Source: an uncultured Spirochaetaceae bacterium
Lineage (GTDB): Bacteria; Spirochaetota; Spirochaetia; Sphaerochaetales; Sphaerochaetaceae
Assembly (NCBI GenBank): GCA_944392985.1
Contig: CALXYL010000009.1
Coordinates: forward strand, 1 to 64,000
DNA: 64,000 nucleotides
Direction of reading: 5' to 3'
Part shown: positions 16,034 through 24,624 of the stretch, piece by piece
Numbering within the stretch: position 1 is the first letter of the stretch
Layout of the letters: the number at the start of each line of letters is the position of its first letter
Made by a program: the position numbers and the translations under genes
Notes under the pieces: model-generated
Database searches by the model: none
Told to the model about the DNA's origin: nothing
The model's input: only the letters and a program-made list of their open reading frames with translations

Positions 16034-17188
16034 TTACACGATGGTCACTGTGAAATCAGCAGACCATGCATCGCCATCCCTGTCGGTCGCCGTGATGCTG
16101 AGCACATGATCCCCAGCAGCCGTTCCTACGATCCTTATTCCCTGGACCGTGACGGAATCGCCGGCATCGACGGAACGTATCGTTCCATTGCCACGAAGGA
16201 CGGTCAGCCCCTCGTCGCCCGTGCATTCGATATCCAATGACCTGAGATCCTCGGTTCCTCCATTTGTGATGGTGAATGTCAGATCAGCCTGTGTGTTCAC
16301 CGGAATCGCCGCCGCATCATAATGACGTGGCTCGAGATCAGAGATCCCTGCGTTCTTCCAGAGCGCTTCGAAGATCGCTCCATTGCCTTCCAGCACGACC
16401 TCTGTATCATCGGGTGCGATATACTCGCCCGTTGTCCTGTCAACCCAGCCTGCGAATACCATCGAATCATCGGAAGGATTGACCGCGGGGACTGCAATCG
16501 TATCACCGGAAACAGCATCGGTCACGGTGGATTCAGTGCCGGACATTGGATCAATGAAATCAACCCTCGTCTCCCAGACTGCGTAGAGCGTCTGGTCCGT
16601 ATATGGAGCCTCGATCGTCTCCCCTGCCTGGTATGTCACCTCGCCAGGTACGACTCCCCATCCGGTTAGGACACCCGCCGCAGCTGTATTGACGCGGATA
16701 TCATCGGCATCCGGCAGCGTGATCTCCCCGCCGGGCATCACAGTCTGAGAGGATGTGTAGCTGAAGCTGTATCCTTCTCCTGACGTAGACCAGCTATAGG
16801 TGATCGAAGGGGAATAGTATCTGCTATGGAGCCTGAGCCACTGGGCATCCTCTGCCTTCCTGTCACCATCCTCCGCGATGATGAGGGAAAGAAGCTCATT
16901 CGTCTCCTCTTCCGTCATTCCCTGATAGAGCGAAGCCCTCATATCACTGCGCGCTTCGGAGGCTTTCCTCATATTCCCGGCATCCAGCGCCTTCTCATAG
17001 CTCCGCTGGGCCTTCTGATAAGCCTTCTGGGAGGCTTCGATCATCTCCTCATAGCTCTCAATCGCCGCTGCCGCATCTCCTGAGGCAAGGGCATCCGTGA
17101 AATCATTCCTAAGCGATGCAGTGTCTGCAGCCATCAGCATGGAAGCTGACAGCATGACAGAAAGCATCACAGCAAGCACTTTCTTCAT
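16034..17188 (-). CDS. Secreted repeat-containing protein of unknown function
   Basis: A 384-residue exported protein with a clear signal peptide (residues 1-20, ...LSASMLMAADTAS). Residues ~25-120 are alpha-helical with Ala/Glu/Lys heptad-like spacing. Around residues 160-210 is a Listeria-Bacteroides (InlB B-type) repeat-like segment (LTGWGVVPGEVTYQAGE, TLYAVWE), with a second partial one ending FEALWK near residue 275. The C-terminal ~95 residues (LTFTITNGGTEDLRSL ...) resemble a CARDB/immunoglobulin-like beta domain. AGGAGG precedes the start. Probably periplasmic or surface-located; the function is unknown. Confidence 0.6.
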   Translation of the reverse strand: MKKVLAVMLSVMLSASMLMAADTASLRNDFTDALASGDAAAAIESYEEMIEASQKAYQKAQRSYEKALDAGNMRKASEARSDMRASLYQGMTEEETNELLSLIIAEDGDRKAEDAQWLRLHSRYYSPSITYSWSTSGEGYSFSYTSSQTVMPGGEITLPDADDIRVNTAAAGVLTGWGVVPGEVTYQAGETIEAPYTDQTLYAVWETRVDFIDPMSGTESTVTDAVSGDTIAVPAVNPSDDSMVFAGWVDRTTGEYIAPDDTEVVLEGNGAIFEALWKNAGISDLEPRHYDAAAIPVNTQADLTFTITNGGTEDLRSLDIECTGDEGLTVLRGNGTIRSVDAGDSVTVQGIRIVGTAAGDHVLSITATDRDGDAWSADFTVTIV

Positions 17189-17280
17189 CTTCCCGTTTCC
17201 TCCTGATGATAATGTAACAGCACAAGGGTGAAGAATGCAGAAAGCATCTGTGTATCTGATGTGAAGAGGATATGATCACA

Positions 17281-17308
17281 GAAAAGGAAATCTCCCCTTG
17301 CGGGGAGA
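17281..17308 (-). terminator. Terminator of the ABC exporter operon
   Basis: Seven-base-pair stem TCTCCCC/GGGGAGA (17291-17297 with 17302-17308), followed on the minus strand by TTTCCTTTTC. Confidence 0.75.
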
Positions 17309-17315
17309 CCACCTA

Positions 17316-19220
17316 TCATTCAAGCTCTACAGCTCCTGTGTAGAGCTGGTAGTAAACACCATGCTGGGCGATAAGGGAATCATGGTCACCCCGCTCGATG
17401 ATGCGGCCATGATCAAGGACCATGATCGCATTGGAGTTACGTACGGTGGAGAGGCGATGGGCGATCACGAACACCGTCCTGCCCTCCATCAGCTTGTCCA
17501 TGCCACTCTGGACAAGGGCTTCGGTATGGGTATCAATTGATGATGTCGCCTCATCCATGACAAGCACGGGAGGATCCGCGATCGCCGCGCGGGCAATCGA
17601 CAGTAGCTGGCGCTGTCCCTGTGACAGGCTCTCCCCGTTGTTCGTGATCATCGTGTCATAGCCATCGGGCATCATCATTATGAAATCATGTGCATTGGCC
17701 AGCTTCGCGGCAGCGATAACCTCCTCATCGGTGGCATCGAGCTTCCCGAACCTTATGTTCTCCTTGATCGTTCCCGTGAAGAGGTTCGTGTCCTGGAGGA
17801 TCATGCCAAGCGAACGCCTGAGATCAGCCTTCTTGATCTTGTTGATATTGATGCCATCGAATCGGATCTTCCCATCCTGGATATCATAGAAGCGGTTGAG
17901 GAGATTCGTGATCGTCGTCTTTCCCGCTCCCGTTGAGCCGACAAAGGCGATCTTCTGCCCGGGCTTGGCATAGAGGGAGATGTTGTGCAGGACTGTCTTG
18001 TCCGGCACATAGCCAAAATCGACATCCAGCATCACGATATCACCCTTGAGAGGCGTGTACGTGACAGGAGAGCCATCATGATGGGGATGCTTCCATGCCC
18101 ACTGGCCAGTCCTTTCCTTTGTCTCAGTGATCGTGCCATCGCTCTCCGTCTTTGAATTGACGAGCATTACATAGCCATCATCAACCTCGCTTTCCTCATC
18201 CAGAAGCTCGAATATGCGCTCCGCTCCGGCGAGGGCAAGAAGAACCATGTTCATCTGCTGCGATATCTGGTTGACGTTATTGGAGAATGAGCGTGAAAGC
18301 TGCAGGAATGCAGCAAGGAGACCGATCGTGTAGCCAGCGGCGGCACCGCCTGAAAGTATGACGACGACAGCTCCTATCACGACGAGGGCAACATACTGGA
18401 TATTGCCGATATTCATCGTCACCGGCCCCATGGCATTCGCGAACGCATTGCCTTTCGTCATGGACTTCCTCAGCTTCTCATTGAGAGCGTTGAAATCCTC
18501 CTTGCTCTGCCCCTCATGGCAGAACACCTTTATGACGCGCTGGCCATTCATCATCTCCTCTATGAATCCATTGACAGAGGCGAGATCTGCCTGCTGGGTG
18601 GCGAACTGCCGTCCAGAGCGCTTTGCGATCGAAGATGAAGCCTTCATTGTCAGCAGTGCAAAGGCAATGACGACAAGCGTCAGTATCCAGGAATTCATCA
18701 GCATCGATACAAAGACCATCACAAGCGTGATCACTGCCTGCATCAGCTGCACAAGGGAGTTCGATATGAACTGGTTGAGTGTATCAGTATCATTCGAGAA
18801 ACGCGACATGATCGTACCATGCTGGTTCTGATCGAAATAGGACAGCGGAAGCGAGTCGAGCTTCCTGAACATCCTGATGCGGATATCATACAGTGTATCC
18901 TGCGATATCCCGACCATGATACGCGACAGAAGGTAATTGAACACGACGGAGAAGCTGACAATGCACGCGAACTTCACAAGCGACATGATGACAGGTTCCC
19001 AGTCAGGGTTCTCAACCCCGACAAGCGGCGTCACGAAGCCATCGATGAACTCTCCGAGGAAATTCGAAGAGTAGACAATCGAGAATGCCGAGATAAGGAT
19101 GCATACCACTATGAATACGAACTGGGGCTTGCGCGATCCGAACACGATCGACAGAACGCGCTTCATAGCCTTCTTCGGGTCCTTTGCCCTGGCTCCTCCT
19201 GCGTTTCTTCCCCTAATCAT
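17316..19220 (-). CDS. ABC exporter half-transporter, catalytic NBD
   Basis: A 634-residue type IV ABC half-exporter with six transmembrane helices and a C-terminal nucleotide-binding domain. Motifs: Walker A GSTGAGKTT, Q-loop LQDTNLF, signature LSQGQRQ, Walker B VLVMDEATSSID with the catalytic Glu intact, and H-loop IAHRLS. An insertion of about 40 residues (charged, ...KTESDGTITETKERTGQWAW...) separates the membrane part from the NBD. It overlaps its partner gene by 8 bp (ATGATTAG) with GGAGG upstream, fixing the start at 19220. With the partner it should form a heterodimeric multidrug or lipid exporter (TM287/288, BmrCD type). Confidence 0.88.
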   Translation of the reverse strand: MIRGRNAGGARAKDPKKAMKRVLSIVFGSRKPQFVFIVVCILISAFSIVYSSNFLGEFIDGFVTPLVGVENPDWEPVIMSLVKFACIVSFSVVFNYLLSRIMVGISQDTLYDIRIRMFRKLDSLPLSYFDQNQHGTIMSRFSNDTDTLNQFISNSLVQLMQAVITLVMVFVSMLMNSWILTLVVIAFALLTMKASSSIAKRSGRQFATQQADLASVNGFIEEMMNGQRVIKVFCHEGQSKEDFNALNEKLRKSMTKGNAFANAMGPVTMNIGNIQYVALVVIGAVVVILSGGAAAGYTIGLLAAFLQLSRSFSNNVNQISQQMNMVLLALAGAERIFELLDEESEVDDGYVMLVNSKTESDGTITETKERTGQWAWKHPHHDGSPVTYTPLKGDIVMLDVDFGYVPDKTVLHNISLYAKPGQKIAFVGSTGAGKTTITNLLNRFYDIQDGKIRFDGININKIKKADLRRSLGMILQDTNLFTGTIKENIRFGKLDATDEEVIAAAKLANAHDFIMMMPDGYDTMITNNGESLSQGQRQLLSIARAAIADPPVLVMDEATSSIDTHTEALVQSGMDKLMEGRTVFVIAHRLSTVRNSNAIMVLDHGRIIERGDHDSLIAQHGVYYQLYTGAVELE

Positions 19221-20940
19221 CCAGGTTGCCTCCTCTCGTCTGCGTCTCATAGAGATCGCGGTAGTTCTCATTGCGCTCCAGAAGCTCCGAATGCGTTCCC
19301 ACATCCTCGATGCTACCATTGTTCATGATGATGATCTGATCAGCATCCATTACGGAGGAGAGGCGCTGGCTGATGATGATCTTCGTCAGATCCTTCACAT
19401 CCTCCCTGAGGGCCTTCCTTATCTGCATATCAGTTGCTGTATCAACAGCGGATGTCGAATCATCCATGATCAGGATGCGGGGCTTCTTGAGCAGGGCGCG
19501 GGCGATGCAGAGCCTCTGTCTCTGTCCGCCTGAGAAGTTCGTTCCTCCCTGCTCCACATGGCTCTGGTAGCCATCCTTCATCGACTCAACAAACGGGGAT
19601 GCGGAAGCCACATCGCAAGCTGATTTGATCTCCTCATCCGTCGCCTCAGGATTGCCCCATCTGAGGTTCTCGGCAACAGTGCCAGAGAAGAGCGTGTTCT
19701 TCTGGAGCACGACTGAAACCTCATTCCTAAGGGCTTCAAGGCTGTACTCCCTGACATCCCTGTCGCCGACCTTCACTGTGCCCTCCGAGGCATCGTAGAG
19801 CCTTGCGATGAGCGACACAAGCGTCGTCTTGCCCGATCCTGTGTTGCCGATCACACCGATCATCTGGCCACTCTCGATCCTGAGATTGATGTCATGAAGC
19901 ACACTGGATCTGCCGCCATAGCCGAAGGAGACATGATCGAACTCCACCGAGCCATCTGCAACTTCCCTCACTCCATCGGGATTGGTATCCATGCTGGGCT
20001 TCGTGTTCAGTACCGCGGCAATACGCACCATCGATGCGTGGGATATCGAGAGCATGACGATGATCATGCCCGTCATGACAAGCGATGAGAGGATCTGGCC
20101 TGTGTAGGTATAGATGCTCATCAGTTCGCCTGTTGCCATGTGCCCGACATTGATCAGCCTCGCTCCGATATATGAGATGGCGATCATGCAGCAGTAGGTG
20201 ACGAACATCATCAGAGGTCCCATCAGAGCCATGATGGTCTGGCCCCTGCGGAAGTTGGATCTTATGACTTCCGCGCTCTCCTCGAACTTCCCGAGCTGCT
20301 CCTCCTCCCTGACGTATGCCTTCACTGTCCTGATGCCATTGAGGTTCTCCTGCACAACGCGGTTGAAGGCATCGTAGCCTCTGAACGCATTGTTGAAGGA
20401 GGAGTACGTGCTTCTGAAAAGCAGGAAGATGCAGAATGCGACGATTGGGATCGCCACAGCGAATACCAGGGAAAGCGCTCCGCCGTTATGATAGACCATG
20501 ATGATCGCGAAGATGAACATGATCGGAGAGCGGAAGCAGATGCGTATCATCATCTGGAACGACTGCTGTACGTTCTGGACATCAGTCGTCATCCTCGTGA
20601 TCAGGGAGGATGTGGAGAACTTGTCGACGTCGGAGAACGAGAAGTCCATGATCTTCGAATAAAGATCCTTCCTGATGTTGGTCGCGAATCCCGCAGAGGC
20701 CTTCGAGGCTGTCCATGCACCGGCAACGCCGAAGGACAGCGAAAGGAAAGCCGCGATTATGATCAGCACTCCCATCCTGAATACATAGTCCATATCCTGA
20801 TTGGTCACACCGACATCAACGATGGCCGCCATCAGTGTCGGTATCAAAACCTCCATAGCGACCTCTCCTATCATCAGAAGGGGCGTTATAAATGCGTACT
20901 TCTTGTATTCCCTGACGCGGGAAAGCAGTGTTTTCAGCAT
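19213..20940 (-). CDS. ABC exporter half-transporter, degenerate NBD
   Basis: A 575-residue ABC half-exporter with six transmembrane helices. The NBD has Walker A GNTGSGKTT and signature FSGGQRQ, but the residue after Walker B is Asp (ILIMDDSTSAVD) where a catalytic Glu is usual, and the switch region reads IISQRLS where His is normally present (Q instead of H). These changes mark the non-catalytic site half of heterodimeric exporters. The ATG at 20940 has GGAGG 8 nt upstream; the frame upstream lies in the leader. First gene of a two-gene operon. Confidence 0.88.
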   Translation of the reverse strand: MLKTLLSRVREYKKYAFITPLLMIGEVAMEVLIPTLMAAIVDVGVTNQDMDYVFRMGVLIIIAAFLSLSFGVAGAWTASKASAGFATNIRKDLYSKIMDFSFSDVDKFSTSSLITRMTTDVQNVQQSFQMMIRICFRSPIMFIFAIIMVYHNGGALSLVFAVAIPIVAFCIFLLFRSTYSSFNNAFRGYDAFNRVVQENLNGIRTVKAYVREEEQLGKFEESAEVIRSNFRRGQTIMALMGPLMMFVTYCCMIAISYIGARLINVGHMATGELMSIYTYTGQILSSLVMTGMIIVMLSISHASMVRIAAVLNTKPSMDTNPDGVREVADGSVEFDHVSFGYGGRSSVLHDINLRIESGQMIGVIGNTGSGKTTLVSLIARLYDASEGTVKVGDRDVREYSLEALRNEVSVVLQKNTLFSGTVAENLRWGNPEATDEEIKSACDVASASPFVESMKDGYQSHVEQGGTNFSGGQRQRLCIARALLKKPRILIMDDSTSAVDTATDMQIRKALREDVKDLTKIIISQRLSSVMDADQIIIMNNGSIEDVGTHSELLERNENYRDLYETQTRGGNLDD

Positions 20941-21070
20941 GATGGCGCCTCCAGCACGTTGAATATATGCATAGTTTTCTTCCTTCTCTCCTGGCAGGAC
21001 AAAGGGTTCCTGCATGAAGCCATGGAATGGCAATGGAAACAGGGAGCTACCCTGTTCTTATCATCTGAAT

Positions 21071-21099
21071 GATATATTTGAGGGGCGCCAGTCGGTCAA
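21071..21099 (-). promoter_or_regulatory. Promoter of the ABC exporter operon
   Basis: On the minus strand TTGACC, 17-nt spacer, TATATC. The -35 is embedded in the inverted repeat CGGT-TG-ACCG, a possible repressor operator. The leader of about 125 nt contains a perfect AACAGGG/CCCTGTT hairpin (21038-21056). Confidence 0.6.
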
Positions 21100-21130
21100 C
21101 CGGTTTCATGCAATCTACATATTCAGCGAA

Positions 21131-21154
21131 GGAAAAGCTCCCCCGAAGGGGAGC
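21131..21154 (-). terminator. Terminator of the OadB operon
   Basis: Stem GCTCCCC/GGGGAGC (21137-21143 with 21148-21154), followed on the minus strand by CTTTTCC. Confidence 0.75.
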
Positions 21155-21177
21155 CCTGAAGCAAGTCCAAGACTGGC

Positions 21178-21300
21178 TTATTCATCATCCTTCTTCCTGC
21201 CAGTGACCTTGTTGAGGATCACGAGGGCAACGAAGAGGATGCCAAGAGCACAGGCAAGAAGGCCCCAGCTCTGGAATGCTATGACAATCGCATTAGGCAT
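21178..21300 (-). CDS. 40-residue single-pass membrane protein
   Basis: A small gene of 40 codons directly after the decarboxylase beta subunit (14-bp gap) and before the operon terminator. It starts with an almost perfect ribosome-binding site (AAGGAGG, 6 nt) and encodes one hydrophobic helix (about residues 4-29) followed by a basic and then acidic tail (TGRKKDDE). The position and topology resemble the gamma (OadG-type) subunits that hold sodium-pumping decarboxylases together, but it is half their usual length and no sequence match is claimed. Confidence 0.65.
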   Translation of the reverse strand: MPNAIVIAFQSWGLLACALGILFVALVILNKVTGRKKDDE

Positions 21301-21314
21301 ATGCTACCTCCTTA

Positions 21315-22415
21315 TCAACCGAAGATCGGGATGAGCTCCGAGAGAAGGAGTCCGCCTGCGAGAACGGACGCGATCTGGCCGGAGACATTGGCGCCGAGTG
21401 CGAATGGAAGCAGGTGATTCTGCTTGTTCGCCTCGATACCGACCTTCTGGACAACACGCGACGACATCGGGAATGCGGAGATTCCAGCACCTCCGATGAG
21501 AGGATTGATCTTCTTGTCCTTGGGCAGGAAGATGTTGACTATCTTGAGGAAGATGACACCGCAGGCTGTGTCGAAGATGAATGCGACAAGTCCGAATGCC
21601 ATAATCATCAGCGTAGCAGGCTGCAGAAGCGCAGGGCCTGACATCATCGGGGAGATCGCAAGGCCGAGCATCAGCGTGATGAGCGGTGAAAGCATATCCT
21701 GGGCAGCCCTTGAGAGGCTATCAAGGACACCGCACTCCCTGAGAAGGTTGCCGAACATCAGCATACCTACAAGAGCAGCTGAATCCGGAGCGAGGATACC
21801 GCAGACAATCGTTGTGACGATCGGGAAGATGATCCTTGTCGTCTTTGTCACGGCACCGGCTGAGTAGTGCATCTGGATTGCCCTCTCCTTCTTCGTTGTC
21901 GTTGCCTTGAGGACAATCGGCTGGATCATCGGGACAAGAGCCATATAGCAGTATGCCACGACAAGGATAGCCGCAACGTAGTTGGAGTGGAGACGCTGTG
22001 AAACGAGGATCGCCGTCGGTCCATCCGCTGCGCCGATGATACCGATTGAAGCAGCATCATTGAGCGGGAATCCCAGAAGGGAGGCAATTATCATCGAGAT
22101 GAAGATACCACCCTGCCCTGCGGCGCCGATGAAGATCAGCCAGGGCTTTGAGATGAGGGGACCGAAATCGATCATAGCTCCGATTCCGATGAAGAGAAGA
22201 AGCGGGAATGCTTCCGCGCTCTCGATACCCACGTTATACAGCCACTGCAGGATCGCATTGTCCTGGAGCATGACCGAACCCGGGAGGTTGACGAGAATCG
22301 CTCCGAAACCCATTGGAAGGAGGAGTGTCGGCTCCATGCCCTTCTTGATCGCCAGATAGATCAGGATGAGACCTACCACGATCATTATCAACTGATAAAC
22401 CAATTCGGTATTCAT
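21315..22415 (-). CDS. Sodium-pumping decarboxylase beta subunit
   Basis: A 366-residue polytopic membrane protein of the OadB/MmdB/GcdB family, the sodium channel subunit that couples decarboxylation of a biotin-bound carboxyl group to sodium export. Family hallmarks include FIGIGAMIDFGPL, the GIIGAADGPTAI segment, SAGAVTKTTRIIFPI, and the C-terminal GANVSGQIASVLAGG block. The ATG at 22415 is chosen because upstream residues are uncharacteristic and a promoter lies 10 nt before it; there is no Shine-Dalgarno site. The carboxyltransferase and biotin carrier subunits are not in the window, so the substrate (oxaloacetate, methylmalonyl-CoA or glutaconyl-CoA) is open. Confidence 0.88.
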   Translation of the reverse strand: MNTELVYQLIMIVVGLILIYLAIKKGMEPTLLLPMGFGAILVNLPGSVMLQDNAILQWLYNVGIESAEAFPLLLFIGIGAMIDFGPLISKPWLIFIGAAGQGGIFISMIIASLLGFPLNDAASIGIIGAADGPTAILVSQRLHSNYVAAILVVAYCYMALVPMIQPIVLKATTTKKERAIQMHYSAGAVTKTTRIIFPIVTTIVCGILAPDSAALVGMLMFGNLLRECGVLDSLSRAAQDMLSPLITLMLGLAISPMMSGPALLQPATLMIMAFGLVAFIFDTACGVIFLKIVNIFLPKDKKINPLIGGAGISAFPMSSRVVQKVGIEANKQNHLLPFALGANVSGQIASVLAGGLLLSELIPIFG

Positions 22416-22425
22416 AACAAAGAAG

Positions 22426-22454
22426 ATTCTAACGTAATGTGCGCATCTTGTCAC
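22426..22454 (-). promoter_or_regulatory. Promoter of the OadB-like gene
   Basis: On the minus strand GTGACA, 17-nt spacer, TAGAAT, ending 10 nt before the ATG at 22415; predicted leader about 3-4 nt and no Shine-Dalgarno sequence. Confidence 0.5.
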
Positions 22455-22485
22455 GGCAAAGAAGGAACAGGATATAGAAAGCTAT

Positions 22486-24624
22486 TCATCTTTCTTCCCA
22501 AAGCGATCCTGAAAGCACCTCCCTTATCAAATCAACGCCAATCTGCACACGATCATAGGAATCATAACCCTGTCCATCATCAGGAATACTCTCAGTATGA
22601 ACCTCTCCTTCTGACTCAAGTACCAGAGCATGCCGTCTATTCGACATTACATAGCTCCTGCCTGATCCATCATGGAATGACAGCCGTCTGCTCTCAAGCG
22701 AAACAGAATACTTCTCTACAGTCTCCAGCGAAAGGAGCTGCACTATCGCATACAGAATGGAATCGCAGGAATTCCCGCTTACCCTTGTGGCAGTATTCAT
22801 TATCACGGCTTCATAATAATCCCCATCAGGTATCCAATAACAACCATAAGCTGCCTTTTCCATAATCCCTGGATATCGCAGGAAATAATATCGCCAATCC
22901 TTTGGCATTGAATCCAGGTCTGTCTCTTCAATCACCCTAGCAAGTCCATCGTCGCTTATATCTCCATCCAGAAGCTCAAGCAGTCTGATGATTGCCTTGC
23001 TGATTCCCTCGAAACCTGAGACATTCACTGTCTCATGGGTAAGTGCACGCATCATCTCAAGCTGCGTGGAACCCAGCTGCATCCTCCACCCTCTGTAGAG
23101 CTGATGATAATCCCACGCGGAAAGCAAGGCATGAATCAGTTTCCTGGAATTGAGTGAAAGGAGCTTGTCAGCTTCAATGAAGAGACTATGGTTCTCCAGC
23201 CCAATGGCAGCAATCGAACCGGTCAGGATCCTATTGTCCTCAAGTCGATACAGGGCTTCTGCTTCTCCCTCATTGGAGCGGATCCATTTATCCTTGCTCC
23301 TCTCCTCTTCTACCTGTCGGGCGCCGAATGCACTCTTTCTTTCAGAAGGCGTGCCGAAAAGGACGTTTTCCCTGACGACAGCAAGAAGTGCTCCCATATT
23401 CTCACCGCGCATGATATCAGGCGAATTGAATATAAGATTCCTTGAAATACGCAGTCCCCGGCGGAATGCAGCTCCATCAATCGATGATGGATCCATTTCC
23501 CTCACCATGAAGCAATACAGCATCAGCGCCTTGTTGAATCCAAAATCCTCTCCCCTTATGCACGAGGCGAACAGATCGGTATTCCAATCGAACACTGCGG
23601 TCTTACCAGGCTCATATCCTCCGGCGAGATAGCCACTGAAATATTCCTTACTGAATACCATGCTGCAATCAAACATCCGTTCAAGCCTTTCCAAATGCCC
23701 TGCATCCCTATAGACATATTCAAGGGCACTTGGATCAAGTGATTGGATGCTGACTGTATCGATGGCGTCCTCATAGCATATTATGTCAGTGCAATACTGG
23801 AAAAAACGCAGGAAACGATTGTCAATCAGGTTTGCTTCATCCCTATATGGCCAGAACATATCCGTCCATATTCCATCTATTTTCTGGAGTATCCTCGTAG
23901 CCGAGACCTCATCATTACCATAGGTTTCCTTGACTATGTCCTCAAAAATAACCTTGAATTTCTCGAATTGCGTAAGGGGAAGTCCTCGCGAATTCATCTT
24001 GATATAGATATCATCCGTCATTCCAAGATCATCGATATCAAAGAACATGAATACAATTGCCCTTCCACAGACAAGCCGTTCCCAAAGCTCCTCATATGAA
24101 TCAGAGAAATGGTCATCAATGGAATCAAGCATGACAAGCATCGATGAAATCGAAGGATCCTCATTCCATTCATAAGGGAACCAGGGCTGATCCTCAAGCT
24201 GCCAGGAGATTGCCATACCGGAGCCGAATGCAATTGCATCAAAACCAATCAGCTTGCGGATGAAATCCTGGGTACTCGTCCGCGTCTCATAGGAAAAACG
24301 TGACAAGGACGACGAGATACTGTCCAGATTGCCAGTTCTGACAGCCGCATACCAATGCAGCAGGAAAAGGGTTGTAAGACGCTGCTGCCCATCAAGCGGT
24401 ATGAACAGCCCCCGTTTATCGCGCGTCCCATATATGAAATCAAGAGACAGATGTCCATCCGGATTGACGATTGTCCCATGTATTGCCGAAAGGAAGTCAT
24501 CCCTTATTGATTTCACCTCCGGCCTGCCCTGTGCATAATCCCTCTGTATCCTTGGGATGCATATGCCATTGTCCTCTTCTGCAAGAAGCTCAATGAATGT
24601 CATCTCACCATTCTGATCAGCCAT
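22486..24624 (-). CDS. DUF262 protein B (defence-island type)
   Basis: A 712-residue protein whose N-terminus is a DUF262 domain: IPRIQRDYAQGR (residues ~23-34) and the hallmark LDGQQRLTTLFLLH (residues ~77-90). DUF262 has a ParB/sulfiredoxin-like fold and occurs in GmrS, SspE and BrxU, proteins that use nucleotides to license DNA cleavage. No HNH motif is visible in the long, mostly helical C-terminal half. The start overlaps the end of the other DUF262 gene by 8 bp (ATGGCTGA), so both are made from one mRNA in coupled fashion. Codon use is more A/T-ending than in neighbours, suggesting transfer. A role in restriction of foreign DNA is an inference from the family. Confidence 0.75.
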   Translation of the reverse strand: MADQNGEMTFIELLAEEDNGICIPRIQRDYAQGRPEVKSIRDDFLSAIHGTIVNPDGHLSLDFIYGTRDKRGLFIPLDGQQRLTTLFLLHWYAAVRTGNLDSISSSLSRFSYETRTSTQDFIRKLIGFDAIAFGSGMAISWQLEDQPWFPYEWNEDPSISSMLVMLDSIDDHFSDSYEELWERLVCGRAIVFMFFDIDDLGMTDDIYIKMNSRGLPLTQFEKFKVIFEDIVKETYGNDEVSATRILQKIDGIWTDMFWPYRDEANLIDNRFLRFFQYCTDIICYEDAIDTVSIQSLDPSALEYVYRDAGHLERLERMFDCSMVFSKEYFSGYLAGGYEPGKTAVFDWNTDLFASCIRGEDFGFNKALMLYCFMVREMDPSSIDGAAFRRGLRISRNLIFNSPDIMRGENMGALLAVVRENVLFGTPSERKSAFGARQVEEERSKDKWIRSNEGEAEALYRLEDNRILTGSIAAIGLENHSLFIEADKLLSLNSRKLIHALLSAWDYHQLYRGWRMQLGSTQLEMMRALTHETVNVSGFEGISKAIIRLLELLDGDISDDGLARVIEETDLDSMPKDWRYYFLRYPGIMEKAAYGCYWIPDGDYYEAVIMNTATRVSGNSCDSILYAIVQLLSLETVEKYSVSLESRRLSFHDGSGRSYVMSNRRHALVLESEGEVHTESIPDDGQGYDSYDRVQIGVDLIREVLSGSLWEER

